The notes beneath the pieces are model-generated. The model was given only the letters and a program-made list of their open reading frames with translations. It had not been told where the DNA came from and searched no databases. From Methanotrichaceae archaeon (lineage in GTDB: Archaea > Halobacteriota > Methanosarcinia > Methanotrichales > Methanotrichaceae), in contig JABLXE010000004.1 in NCBI GenBank assembly GCA_013178225.1, forward strand, positions 186,001 through 250,000: 64,000 nucleotides of DNA. Direction: 5' to 3'. Made by a program: the position numbers and the translations under genes. This document shows positions 48,492 to 57,641 of the stretch, piece by piece. How positions within the stretch are numbered: position 1 is the stretch's first letter; the number at the start of each line of letters is the position of its first letter.

Positions 48492-49544
48492 TCAGAGAAC
48501 AATCGACTCCTCGCCGCCGATAATATCAACATAGTCGTAGGGTGGATAGGATTTCAGCTCCCCAGTCCACTGAGCCTCTGGAACGTGACCAGACACATTG
48601 CCGTAGGCAATCACCTTGATCTCCTTCCCGGTCAGTGGCTCGTCAATGGCCACCTTCCAGCTAGCTCTCTTGGTGGATCCCGCAGTCATGTCCCCAAGCG
48701 ATACTGAGCGGGAGCCTGAGGTGAGCCTCATCCCATCGGGCAGGGTTATGATAGCTCTTGCCTCTCTGGCAGGGAACAAGGACGGATCGAGAGGCTCCGG
48801 GCACGGGTACGTAATATCGGCAGTTAGCGTCGCTGTAGAGCCGGGCTTTAGCTTTCCCGAGGCCTTGACGTCTATATGCCAGGGAATCATCACCATACCC
48901 CAGTATGGATGATCTTCACCCTCTGCCGTATAGTCCCAGCCGCTCTGAAGCTCCTCGTAAGTCCAGGCGGTTATACCCGTCCAGTTTGTCTGATGGTTCT
49001 GGTCCCGTCCCCAGGGATCGCTGAAGTAGACGATGCCTTTGGAATCATCATAACCTATTGCCGTCCTGTAGTGACCTCCTCCGCCGTCAGGCTCGAATGT
49101 CATGAGGAGTATGACCGGGATATCGGCGGCTATGAGGCTCTTAAGGTTATCAAGCCAGAAATCGTCGGATGAGTACGGGAATGAAGCATAACCCAGAGGC
49201 CTCTCAGGGTACCCGGCGATTGGAACGTCATGCGGGAAAAACCTTCCCTGGGCTGAACTCAAGTTACTGAAATGGCCTGCCCGGACCATGTCAAAGGACC
49301 AGGTCCCAGATGAGGAGCTTCTGGCAACATCGGCGATCTGCTTTTGGTCTATGTCGGGACCCCAGTAATCATATACACCTTCCAGGACACCCTCACCGCA
49401 GAACAGGCCGTTCATCTGCTGATGCCAGGGGACGTTGGCGATCATATGGGAAGAGGGCAATCCCTTGCCCGTTTCTGCCAGGGCCACTGAAAGCATGGAT
49501 AGGGCCAGGAGAGCAGTTATGGCTGTCTTAGTAACCTTTTTCAT
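48492..49544 (-). CDS. secreted C39-like cysteine peptidase
   Basis: The 350-residue protein has a signal peptide (MKKVTKTAITALLALSML, cut at ALA-E), a papain-fold C39-like domain and a C-terminal beta domain. Catalytic residues are Cys in MNGLFCGEGVLEGVYDYWG, His in DGGGGHYRTAIGYDD and Asp in VYFSDPWGRD. The C-terminal part (GKLKPGSTATLTADI, WKVAIDEPLTGKEIKV) is an immunoglobulin-like fold. It probably cleaves proteins at the cell surface. AGGAG upstream of the ATG supports the start. Confidence 0.85.
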   Translation of the reverse strand: MKKVTKTAITALLALSMLSVALAETGKGLPSSHMIANVPWHQQMNGLFCGEGVLEGVYDYWGPDIDQKQIADVARSSSSGTWSFDMVRAGHFSNLSSAQGRFFPHDVPIAGYPERPLGYASFPYSSDDFWLDNLKSLIAADIPVILLMTFEPDGGGGHYRTAIGYDDSKGIVYFSDPWGRDQNHQTNWTGITAWTYEELQSGWDYTAEGEDHPYWGMVMIPWHIDVKASGKLKPGSTATLTADITYPCPEPLDPSLFPAREARAIITLPDGMRLTSGSRSVSLGDMTAGSTKRASWKVAIDEPLTGKEIKVIAYGNVSGHVPEAQWTGELKSYPPYDYVDIIGGEESIVL

Positions 49545-49596
49545 ATATAGCTCCTGTTTCTGGAGGCATTGGTTACTTCGGTATTTATTTTTTATC

Positions 49597-49865
49597 TACG
49601 GCACTCTCCGATCCTTCGGAACCTGAGGGCGGCGTTTTCGAAGCAATTTTTTGGAAGCAATTGGAGTCAGCCTGCAAGAGTCTGCAAAACTCCTTTAGAT
49701 CGATGGTATCGCCAGATTCGGGTCGGGCCGCTCCAATCTCTTTGTTGATGAAGATCAAGTAGCTTTCGTGGCCGAAAGCAAAACCATGGACGATCTTTTT
49801 GTCTGGCCTCTTCTCTCCTTCACAATACTTTGTAGTGGATAAGGGTATCATAGGAGTGGGAATTG
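49597..49865 (-). pseudogene. decayed fragment of a second Ku gene
   Basis: Minus-strand frames read KYCEGEKRPDKKIVHGFAFG, HESYLIFINKEIGAARPESG and DTIDLKEFCRLLQADSNCF, aligned with KYCEEG..KEIVHGYALGHK, KYVIFNNEEIEAAKPESS and DIIDLKEFVDFFQADPHYF of the intact Ku at 43125. Beyond that, FENAALRF.RRIGE and IHYK pieces continue the match in shifted frames. About 80 of 277 residues remain. Confidence 0.85.
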
Positions 49866-50027
49866 ATCGTTATTGATAGGCGAGAATGCCGGATGTTATT
49901 TATTTTGGCTGCATTCATCGGCCTTTCTGAAGCTGCATCGGCAATTGATCCCAATGAGGTGATCGTATAGGAACACTTTTTCATCCTCCGAGACATTTAT
50001 ATTTTCAGGATTGCACTAAGCCAATTA

Positions 50028-51704
50028 ATGTTGCCAATGCCGGGGATTCTGATAGGAATCGTGCTGCTTTCCTTAACCACCTCTTCACAGGCATCCGTCA
50101 TCACAGTAGGGCAGGATGGGTGCGATTTCTACCGACTGGACGCTGCTGTCGACTCGGCCAGTCCGGGAGATGTGATTGAGGTCCACAGCGGGGACTACTT
50201 CGTCAATCTGAATATAACCACTCCTTTCCTGATACTCCGCGGAAAGGATACAGGCGGAGGCAGGCCGGTCCTGGCGGCAGGAAGCTCCACCGCAAACATC
50301 GAAGAGAGCGGCACTGGCACAACTGAAATGGTTGTGAAATCCGGAGGAACAGCCATAGCCATTCGAGAGTACGGGTGCACCGTGGAGGGCTTCGACATTA
50401 CCGGCGCCACCTGGCCGGTTCCCTACGGATCTGGCGAGCACAACGATCTCATCGGCGATGCCGCAATCAGGGTTTACTCCGACTTGAATACGATAGCCAA
50501 CAATACATTCTACGGAAACGACCTGACGGCCATAGGGCTGTGGAATTGCAGCAGCAATAAGATCCTTAATAACACCATAAACGACATCCCATACGGTTAT
50601 GCCATCAACCTATACAACTCCCATAGCAACAGCATTGAGGAAAACCTGCTGGTGCACAATGATTGGGGGATCGAGATGCAGCGAAGCGATTCGAATATCG
50701 TTCAAGGCAATGAGATCCGGGACAGCATCAACGATGCGATAACCGCCATGAAATGCAACTATTCCATAATTTCGGATAACATCCTGGTGGGAAGCGGCCA
50801 GGAGAGCCAGTTTGAGGGCAACGGAAACGGCGTGTATCTTGTCGGGTCCATGGGCCTGATTGCCGACAATGTCATTACTTCCAATAAAGGGCACGGCATA
50901 TATATTCAAAGCATCTTCTGGGACAACTATCCTGCGGACGAGTCCTATGATAACATAATCGATAGAAATAAAATCCGGAGCAATGGAAAGGACGGCATTC
51001 GCCTGGAAAAGAGCTGGATGAATTATCTGTGGAATAACAACATCACTGCAAATCACGGGGATGGCATCCGCTTCATATTCAGCCATAACAACACCCTAGA
51101 GTCCAACAACATCAGCAAAAACGAGCAGGGAATATTCCTGGATCAATCCAATTACACCAAGATTGCCAATAGCACAATAGCGGAAGGGGAGAAGAGTGGC
51201 ATCCACCTCTGGCTCTCTAAAGAAGCCTCAATCGAGAGCAACTCCCTGCATGGCAACGCCATTGGCATAATCCTGGAAGAGTCCAGCAGCAGGAACACTT
51301 TAGCCGCAAATAATATTACAAACAGTACCGAGGGGATAAACATCTCCGGCCTCAGCACTGAAAATACTGTCAGGTCGAACAAGATTTCATTGTGTCAGAT
51401 AGGGATAGCTCTGGCCCGGGCTGGTGGAAATGTGCTGAGGGCAAATGAGGTCTTCGGCAATCAGAGAGGCATACTTGTAGATCTGAATTCCAGGGGCAAT
51501 GCCATTTATGGGAATAACGTCACCTCAAACGTGGATTCTGTGTTTGACGAGGGAAGCAATTCCTGGGATGATGGGACCATTGGAAACTATTACGACCAGG
51601 GAGACTGCAAGGATGCCAATGGCGATGGCATCTGCGATTCGCCTTATCCTATTTCAGGCGGCTCTAACGTGGATCGTTTCCCTCTTGCGGGCTGGAAAGC
51701 GTAA
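50028..51704 (+). CDS. NosD-like secreted right-handed beta-helix protein
   Basis: The 558-residue surface protein has a signal peptide (residues 1-23, ending SSQAS) and a long parallel beta-helix made of PbH1 repeats, seen as recurring N..I..N motifs such as SSNKILNNTINDIPYGYAI and MGLIADNVITSNKGHGIYI. The C terminus closes with the NosD/CASH pattern GNYYDQGDCKDANGDGICDS and PYPI. Such proteins bind or process surface polysaccharide or act as envelope scaffold; the substrate is unknown. The many NxS/NxT sites suggest heavy glycosylation. Confidence 0.9.
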   Translation: MLPMPGILIGIVLLSLTTSSQASVITVGQDGCDFYRLDAAVDSASPGDVIEVHSGDYFVNLNITTPFLILRGKDTGGGRPVLAAGSSTANIEESGTGTTEMVVKSGGTAIAIREYGCTVEGFDITGATWPVPYGSGEHNDLIGDAAIRVYSDLNTIANNTFYGNDLTAIGLWNCSSNKILNNTINDIPYGYAINLYNSHSNSIEENLLVHNDWGIEMQRSDSNIVQGNEIRDSINDAITAMKCNYSIISDNILVGSGQESQFEGNGNGVYLVGSMGLIADNVITSNKGHGIYIQSIFWDNYPADESYDNIIDRNKIRSNGKDGIRLEKSWMNYLWNNNITANHGDGIRFIFSHNNTLESNNISKNEQGIFLDQSNYTKIANSTIAEGEKSGIHLWLSKEASIESNSLHGNAIGIILEESSSRNTLAANNITNSTEGINISGLSTENTVRSNKISLCQIGIALARAGGNVLRANEVFGNQRGILVDLNSRGNAIYGNNVTSNVDSVFDEGSNSWDDGTIGNYYDQGDCKDANGDGICDSPYPISGGSNVDRFPLAGWKA

Positions 51705-51870
51705 TGAATGAGAGTGTTATGTGCAATAGGTTAGCGGCTGTACAAGAAACCCCTGCATCAAGCCTAAAATGAGATTAGGGCATTGCCTCCCAGTCTCCTT
51801 AATTTAGGGTGTGATATGCAGCCCTATGCTCTGGATGGCATCTGCAGCAGCCGGACTTGGCTGGCTGGCG

Positions 51871-52569
51871 TCACCAAACAAAAGGCAGCAAACGATAGCG
51901 TCTTTCCTGGCAGTACTTGCGGTATCCGCGCAGGTCTCTCAATAGCACCTTCTCCTCGGCCAGAATCCGCCAAACCAGGATTGGAATAAGCAGAGAGAAG
52001 ACCGGCACAGCCCACCAAGAGCCGAGGGCTATGGGTGTGAGCAGGTACATGATCAGGACCCCGAGATACATGGGATGGCGGACTACCGCATACGGTCCGG
52101 TGGTGACAACTTCCTGATCCTCAACCACTTCAATGGTACGAGATGCATAGCTATTCTCTCTAAAGACCCAGAGGACAAGGCAATATCCGATGAATATGCC
52201 AGCGTCAGCGGCAAGCACTATTGAGTGAGGGACCTGACTGAGGCCGTGCCGCCTCAGATCAATCGCAATGGCGATGAATCCCAGGAAAAAGACAGCATTT
52301 CCCGCGCTGATGATTGCTCGTTGTTCTTTTTCTTTCTCCTGGAACTTCATCCTTCGTTCCAGCAGCTCTGGATCGGACTTTAGAAGATAACTTACAGCAA
52401 TAAGCATTGGAATGACCAGGACTGCCCAATAGAGCCATCCTTGCCAGTAGTAAATGGTGCCGGCCAGAGCAAGAAGTATGATCGGGATCAGGACGGCCGC
52501 CAATCCAAATCTGATGATCACCTGCTTCCTGAGCGCATTCAACTTCTGCTGATCAATAGTTCCTTTCAC
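51871..52569 (-). CDS. isoprenylcysteine carboxyl methyltransferase-like membrane protein
   Basis: The 232-residue integral membrane protein has about five hydrophobic segments and the C-terminal family motif TTGPYAVVRHPMYLGVLIMY followed by EEKVLLRDLRGYRKYCQ, the SAM-binding signature of the ICMT/PEMT family. Prokaryotic members methylate small lipophilic substrates; the target is unknown. The start is a GTG at 52569. The gene overlaps nothing and stands alone. Confidence 0.88.
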   Translation of the reverse strand: MKGTIDQQKLNALRKQVIIRFGLAAVLIPIILLALAGTIYYWQGWLYWAVLVIPMLIAVSYLLKSDPELLERRMKFQEKEKEQRAIISAGNAVFFLGFIAIAIDLRRHGLSQVPHSIVLAADAGIFIGYCLVLWVFRENSYASRTIEVVEDQEVVTTGPYAVVRHPMYLGVLIMYLLTPIALGSWWAVPVFSLLIPILVWRILAEEKVLLRDLRGYRKYCQERRYRLLPFVW

Positions 52570-52856
52570 CCCAGCTATGATAACAGCTTCTTGAATATGA
52601 ATATCACTATTGAGAACTGCAGAGGCTATATTGAAGACCTTTTCCAGCTCGCATGCAACAAGACGTTGCGCAGCATGTCAAAACCGTTAGTCACGATGGC
52701 ATCTGCCATGACCTCTAGCGCGAACGATGTGATTCCCTCAAATGGCTTCGTTGAAAGAAAAGCTGTGAACGCGTGGCAGTCCATAGCAGCGAATTCCACA
52801 TCCTCAAGTGTGAAAGGGGCCCGTCAGTTAAATAAAATTAATGGAATCGATGATCT

Positions 52857-53411
52857 CTAGTTGATCTTGCCCATGGCGATTCCCTTCCAGGGCGTGTAGC
52901 TGGTGCTGTAGCCGTGATAGTCACCAGATAGTGATTTTCTGTTCATGGTCAAGGAAAGGCGGAAGAGCGTGAGATCGTCGGTGAGAATGTCTAAGTTCAC
53001 CTTATTTCCATTGACGGTCCCGGTAGCCGTGGCGTCTTGAACCGCTTCGCCTACGGCAATTGTTCCCCTGCCCCATATCGCATTCTGCGACTGGCTCATC
53101 TGCAGCATGACCGCTCGCTCCTGGTTGTCAATCAGGTTGAGGCTCCAGGCATTGGTGGGGCTCAATAGCCGCTCTTGGGGCTCTGGAGCATTCACGTCTA
53201 TTGATGCGGCAGGAAGGTTCTTCCCGGTTACCACCGGCGTGGCCTCGCCCTGGATATCCTGATTTGTCTTGAAGATGTCCTCGTCCATAGTGGCGCTGAT
53301 GTCTTCCTTTGCAGCAGCGTAATCGGGGCTCAGCGGGTCGCTCTCTGCCATTGCCGGCCATATCAGGAACCCAAGCAACAGCACGGCAGCAATTAACTTC
53401 ATCCCATTCAT
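52857..53411 (-). CDS. secreted protein of unknown function
   Basis: The 184-residue product begins MNGMKLIAAVLLLGFLIWPA, a signal peptide with AMA-E cleavage. GGGAGGG ahead of the ATG at 53411 decides this start over a longer frame to 53537. The mature part opens with an acidic helix (SPDYAAAKEDISATMDED) and continues as a beta-sandwich-like domain with strands VQDATATGTVNGNKVNLDI and LFRLSLTMNRKSLSGDYHG. The last part resembles solute-binding beta-barrels of unknown function. Confidence 0.7.
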   Translation of the reverse strand: MNGMKLIAAVLLLGFLIWPAMAESDPLSPDYAAAKEDISATMDEDIFKTNQDIQGEATPVVTGKNLPAASIDVNAPEPQERLLSPTNAWSLNLIDNQERAVMLQMSQSQNAIWGRGTIAVGEAVQDATATGTVNGNKVNLDILTDDLTLFRLSLTMNRKSLSGDYHGYSTSYTPWKGIAMGKIN

Positions 53412-53677
53412 TTCATCCCTCCCAACTGGCGGATCTGGTAGTTCGACTAACCGAAATTGATCCCTGCTTTTATGTTTTGGGGAAACATAAGTCTTGCGCC
53501 TATGAAGAATGAAGCAATATGCAGCGAACCGTTCCATTTGTTAGATGAGGTTTTGCTTCCTTTGCCTTAGAAGCCTGGCCTCTTTTATAGCGCGGGCATA
53601 CATTCGCACACATCAGCCCCTATCCAGAAAGCGAAATCTCTTCTGGCGGTTCGAGTCATATTCGAGGCATTATTGAA

Positions 53678-54748
53678 TCAAATAGATCCGGTGAATCCAC
53701 CGGATCTTTCCGGAAGAGCCAGACCCGAGACCCTCACCCCAACCAGCCTGACTTTGCGCCTCCCTCGCAGGAAGGGATGAATCAGCCGCCGCGAATTGTT
53801 CTTGAGGATGTCCAGGTCATTGGTGTAAAACAAGAGCGATTTCGACCTCGTATGCGTATCGAAGTGCTGGTATCTGATCCGAACGGTGATGGTCTTGAAC
53901 CTGAATTCGTTCTCAATTACATCGGCATGAACTTCTTCTGCTAGCTCATCCAGGACTCTGAGAATCTGCTCTTCATCGTCCAGGTCCCTCTCGAAGGTGG
54001 TATCCCTGCCTATCGACTTGGTTTCGTATTCTTCGATGACTTCTCTATCATCGATTCCGTTGGCCAGCTGGTGCAGCCTGGTGCCCCACACGCCGAATTG
54101 TCCCGTCAGGGTCTCCGGCTTTGCCGACGCCAGATCACTTATGGTTTTTATTCCCATCTCCTTCAGGGCGCGTTCGGTCTTTGGGCCCACTCCGGGAATC
54201 CTTCGCACATCCAGCGGGAATAGAAATCCTCTGACCTCTTCTTCGCGGACTACCGTCAAGCCATACGGTTTCCTGTAGTCGGAGGCGATCTTGGCAACCA
54301 TCTTATTCGGCCCGACGCCGATCGAGCAGGTCAGCTTCTCCTTCTCCAGGACCTCTTCCATCAGACTCCCGGCGAATTTGGCCGCCTCATCGAAGTCCTT
54401 CACTTGATTGGATGTATCGAGATAGGCTTCGTCTATCCCGCCCTGCTCGAATCTATCCGCATGGTTTCGCAGAATCCTCATTATATTTTTGGACGCAGGG
54501 ATGTAGAGATCGAAGTGAGGTCTCAGATAGACGCCATCCGGACATAGCTTCCAGGCACGAGATATGGGCATGGCCGATCGAATGCCGAACTTCCGGGCTT
54601 CATAGGAGGCACTGCTCACGACTCCTCTTCCCTTGCCTCCTTTGGGATCGGCTCCGACTATCACCGGCCTGCCCTTCAGCTCTGGGTGCTCTCGAACTTC
54701 CACTGAGGGAAAGAAGGCGTCAAGATCGACGTGCAGGATGACTCGCAT
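53678..54748 (-). CDS. dinB: DNA polymerase IV (Y-family, DinB/Dpo4)
   Basis: This translesion polymerase begins MRVILHVDLDAFFPSVEVRE with the first metal-binding Asp. KGRGVVSSASYEARKFGIRS and the FEQGGIDEAYLDTS motif with the catalytic Asp-Glu pair follow, then the helix-hairpin-helix (FLFPLDVRRIPGVGPKTERA) and the little-finger domain. The length of 356 residues is normal. A longer frame to 54829 adds residues outside the family, so the ATG at 54748 is chosen. It copies past damaged bases with low fidelity. Confidence 0.95.
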   Translation of the reverse strand: MRVILHVDLDAFFPSVEVREHPELKGRPVIVGADPKGGKGRGVVSSASYEARKFGIRSAMPISRAWKLCPDGVYLRPHFDLYIPASKNIMRILRNHADRFEQGGIDEAYLDTSNQVKDFDEAAKFAGSLMEEVLEKEKLTCSIGVGPNKMVAKIASDYRKPYGLTVVREEEVRGFLFPLDVRRIPGVGPKTERALKEMGIKTISDLASAKPETLTGQFGVWGTRLHQLANGIDDREVIEEYETKSIGRDTTFERDLDDEEQILRVLDELAEEVHADVIENEFRFKTITVRIRYQHFDTHTRSKSLLFYTNDLDILKNNSRRLIHPFLRGRRKVRLVGVRVSGLALPERSGGFTGSI

Positions 54749-55120
54749 TGAGGACCGTATGATATTGTCTCGCAGCAAGGATATCGCACTTGCGATGGAT
54801 AATGATCGCGGATACAAAGATCCGTGCAAAACTCGGGGGGCGCAAAGCGTGGGATTAGCTCCGCATTGTGGATACAGATTTGAATTTGAAAAGCCCCATT
54901 GGCTAGCAACAGGTCGTCGCCAAAGGCATCGGCGTTCATGAATTTTCGGCTGAAATTGGCCTGAGCTGCCTGGTATTTTGGATCGATTAGTTGTGACCGA
55001 TCATGATCTCGGCAAAGCGGTCAGCTCCAATCAGAAAAGCCAATGCGGAAAAATCTGCAGAAAACTCAACCGCTAAACTACAAATATAATAAAAAATGTT
55101 AAATTTTAATTATCCCGGAA
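54749..55120. other. intergenic region upstream of dinB
   Basis: A 370-base stretch with no supported gene. The AT-rich part near 55075-55110 (ACAAATATAATAAAAAATG) lies beyond the dodecin stop. The dinB promoter should be in the 54750-54830 part. Confidence 0.35.
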
Positions 55121-55339
55121 TTATTCTTCCTTCTCGTACTTGAAAGAGACTCTCACTTTGGCGCGGTATTCAACGATCTTTCCGTTCTCCAGCTTGACAT
55201 CCAGCTCTTTGACCTCTGCCACCCTCAGGTCTCGCAGGCTCTTTGAGGCGGTATTGACAACGTTCTGCGTGGCTTCTTCCCAGCTGGTCTTGGAGCTTCC
55301 GACTAATTCAATTATTTTGTAGACGCTTCCATCCATCAT
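55121..55339 (-). CDS. dodecin family flavin-binding protein
   Basis: The 72-residue protein has the dodecin pattern: VYKIIELVGSSKTSWEEATQ, NVVNTASKSLRDLRVAEVKE and a C-terminal strand YRAKVRVSFKYE. Dodecins form hollow dodecamers that store or sequester riboflavin/FMN. AGGAG precedes the ATG at 55339; a second ATG follows directly at 55336. A longer frame upstream to 55414 is unlikely. Confidence 0.9.
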   Translation of the reverse strand: MMDGSVYKIIELVGSSKTSWEEATQNVVNTASKSLRDLRVAEVKELDVKLENGKIVEYRAKVRVSFKYEKEE

Positions 55340-55529
55340 CTTTACCACTCCTGATTTTATTATATTAATGTCGTTTCTTATTGATATAATTTTCTGAGTT
55401 AGCGGAAAAAACATTTGAGCAATCTAGCTGTGATGCTTATGAGCCTGCCAGAGATGGATCAGCCAAGGAATTGAATATAGGGATAGCAAAATCCTGAAAT
55501 ATCATTCACTCCAGCAACAGATCGAGGAG

Positions 55530-56903
55530 ATGGCTATGGCGAGCGAATTTCCGGCAGATGCTATCGGAATAGATGATTTCTCAGTTTATGTGCCCAAACT
55601 GTACATCCCCACAGTGGGGAAATTTGCCATCAGCAGGGGAATTGAGCCTGCCAAGCTGGTGAAGGGGATAGGCATCGAAAGGATGGCTATTCCCGATGCC
55701 CATGAAGATGCTGCGACCATGGCCGCCATGTCGGTTCATGAGCTGATGCAGAGGAATAGCTTGCGTCCGCAGGATATCGGCAAGATCTACATCGGCACCG
55801 AGTCCGGCGTGGATGAGGCCAAAGCCATCGGAACTTACGTCATCGGCATGCTGGAGCAGATTTACGGCCCGGGCTCCTTCCAGGAATGCTTGACGGTAGA
55901 GCTCAAATCCGCCTGCATTGCCGCGAGCTACGCGCTGGAGGATCTGTGCTGCTGGGTCGCGGCCGGGGGCGATGAAGGCCGGGTGGGGATAGCAGTGGCC
56001 TCGGATGTAGCTCGGTATCCGCTCCGCTCAGGAGGCGAATATACCCAGGGCGCGGGATCAGTGGCGCTGCTGGTCAAGAGAGACCCCCGCCTTATTGCGC
56101 TGGAGGATATGATCGGAGTATATACCAGGGACGAAAATGACTTCTTCAGGCCCCCGGGTTGCAGCATGGCGGTGGTCAACGGCAAACACAGCAACGACTG
56201 TTACCTGGATGCTGTAGGGGGGGCGTTTGCCAGCTTCGCCAAAAAAGCGATCCGCCGCGGAAAATTGCAGCTGCGAGAAGGCGAATGTGTATCCGATCAC
56301 GTCTCTCATTTTCTGTTTCATATCCCCTATCCCAGAATGGTGGAGTATGCCTCGGCAGCCCTCTTCAGGCAGGAGTGGAGAGGCCTTCCCAGGTGGAAAG
56401 GAGTGGAAGATGAGCTGGGAAGAGAGCCGCGGGCGGAGGATTTTTCCGATCCCGGCGAGCACCAGAGAGCGGAGGCGGACTTCAGCAGGAGGTTCTCCAA
56501 ATCGGATGCCTTCAGACAGGCCTTCTCCTCCAAGGTTGGCGAGTCGGCCCGCATATCCCGCCAGGTGGGAAACATATACACCGGATCGATCTACCTGGGG
56601 CTTGCCAGCTTGGCGGAGCAAAATCTGCTTTGCCCGGGCCAGAGGGTGTGCTTCTGTTCATATGGCAGCGGCTGTTCAGCTATGGTTTTTTCGGGAATCG
56701 TCCGGGAAGAGGCAGATTGCCCGCCGGGAAGAGACATTTTCAAAAGGCTGGATCAGCGCTGGGAGATCTCCCTTCAAGAATACGAAGACCTCCATGAAGG
56801 CGGGCGGAAAGAGAGCCTGATCTTTCCGGAAAGAGAGTTCGCCAGGCTTTATATCGACAGCCAAGGCTACCGCCATTACGGATACGTCTCTCAAGCGCCA
56901 TAA
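55530..56903 (+). CDS. hydroxymethylglutaryl-CoA synthase
   Basis: The 457-residue thiolase-fold enzyme joins acetyl-CoA and acetoacetyl-CoA in the mevalonate route to archaeal isoprenoid lipids. It has GIDDFSVYVPKLYIP at the start, TESGVDEAKAIGTYV, LKSACIAASYALEDL with the catalytic cysteine, HIPYPRMVEYASAAL with the histidine and CFCSYGSGCSAM near the end. At 457 residues it is much longer than the roughly 350 of the usual archaeal form and looks like the bacterial/eukaryotic-type branch. The polyprenyl synthase at 59545 acts downstream in the same pathway. Confidence 0.88.
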   Translation: MAMASEFPADAIGIDDFSVYVPKLYIPTVGKFAISRGIEPAKLVKGIGIERMAIPDAHEDAATMAAMSVHELMQRNSLRPQDIGKIYIGTESGVDEAKAIGTYVIGMLEQIYGPGSFQECLTVELKSACIAASYALEDLCCWVAAGGDEGRVGIAVASDVARYPLRSGGEYTQGAGSVALLVKRDPRLIALEDMIGVYTRDENDFFRPPGCSMAVVNGKHSNDCYLDAVGGAFASFAKKAIRRGKLQLREGECVSDHVSHFLFHIPYPRMVEYASAALFRQEWRGLPRWKGVEDELGREPRAEDFSDPGEHQRAEADFSRRFSKSDAFRQAFSSKVGESARISRQVGNIYTGSIYLGLASLAEQNLLCPGQRVCFCSYGSGCSAMVFSGIVREEADCPPGRDIFKRLDQRWEISLQEYEDLHEGGRKESLIFPEREFARLYIDSQGYRHYGYVSQAP

Positions 56904-57002
56904 TGGAGCAGAAACGGGAATACTTGACGGGGGCCATGCTCAGAGCACGAATAACCGCCGGGCGGGTGCTTTGCGTGCCTCTTGGCCCCGCATGCATCTG
57001 CT

Positions 57003-57250
57003 TCACTCAAAGTTCAGGGCCCCTTTGGGACAGGCCTCGATAGCATCGACCGCATTTGATGCAGTCAGGCTTATCGATTGTCTCGTTGACCGGAAGCTGC
57101 ATGGGACAGACCTTCCGGCACATACCGCACTCTATCACACTTCTCCTTGTCCACCTTCAGCTGATGCCGGCTTTTCTCCAGCGCCCTCTGTATCGTGCCC
57201 ACAGGCCAGAGGCTGCACCAGGTCTAGCGGCTCTAGTTTTCAGCTGTGGT
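57003..57250 (-). pseudogene. frameshifted two-cluster ferredoxin-like remnant
   Basis: Minus-strand pieces in different frames join into a 4Fe-4S protein end: ALEKSRHQLKVDKEKC, IECGMCRKVCPMQLPVNETI, DKPDCIKCGRC, IEACPKGALNFE. One extra base near 57140 and another near 57045 break it. The spacing C..CGMC..CP and C..CGRC..CP fits two [4Fe-4S] clusters. The upstream part of the protein, perhaps a membrane 4Fe-4S protein, is gone or unreadable. Confidence 0.7.
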
Positions 57251-57314
57251 TGTGGTGTTGAGCTGTCTGGACCGTCCTTAACCTTTTATTCTTTGACTCC
57301 TTCTTGGGAGATCT

Positions 57315-57596
57315 ATGGTTAAAGAAGTTCACGCCTGTCATATTCTGGTCAAGAACGAAAAGAAGGCCCGGGAAGTCACAGATAAGATCAGCAAGGGGAT
57401 GAGCTTTTCTGAAGCTGCCAGAAAATACTCCGATTGCCCCTCGGGCAAGAGCGGCGGAGATCTGGGGTGGTTCGGAAAGGGAAGGATGGTTCCCGAATTT
57501 GAGACGGCGGCCTTCGAGGGAGAGAAGGGCAAGGTCTTGGGCCCGGTCAAGACGCAGTTCGGCTATCACCTGATCAAGGTCATTGACAAGCGGTGA
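57315..57596 (+). CDS. parvulin-type peptidyl-prolyl isomerase
   Basis: This 93-residue single-domain parvulin reads VHACHILVKNEKKAREVTDK, SFSEAARKYSDCPSGKSGGD, LGWFGKGRMVPEFETAAF and TQFGYHLIKVID, the whole PpiC rotamase domain with its active-site histidines. It speeds folding around prolines in the cytoplasm. GGGAGA precedes the ATG. It may be cotranscribed with the HD hydrolase that starts 45 bases downstream. Confidence 0.95.
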   Translation: MVKEVHACHILVKNEKKAREVTDKISKGMSFSEAARKYSDCPSGKSGGDLGWFGKGRMVPEFETAAFEGEKGKVLGPVKTQFGYHLIKVIDKR

Positions 57597-57641
57597 TCGG
57601 CGATCTCGCAGGTCCAACGAAAATATCCGGGGTGATGAAGG

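Noticed and set aside
49893-49970. 25-residue ORF that looks like a signal peptide (MLFILAAFIGLSEAASA)
   Set aside because: Too short and without a mature part; may be a relic of a secreted protein, but cannot be told from chance.
52441-52860. 139-codon plus-strand ORF overlapping the ICMT-like gene
   Set aside because: It is antisense to the methyltransferase in its first half and has no recognisable domain in the second.
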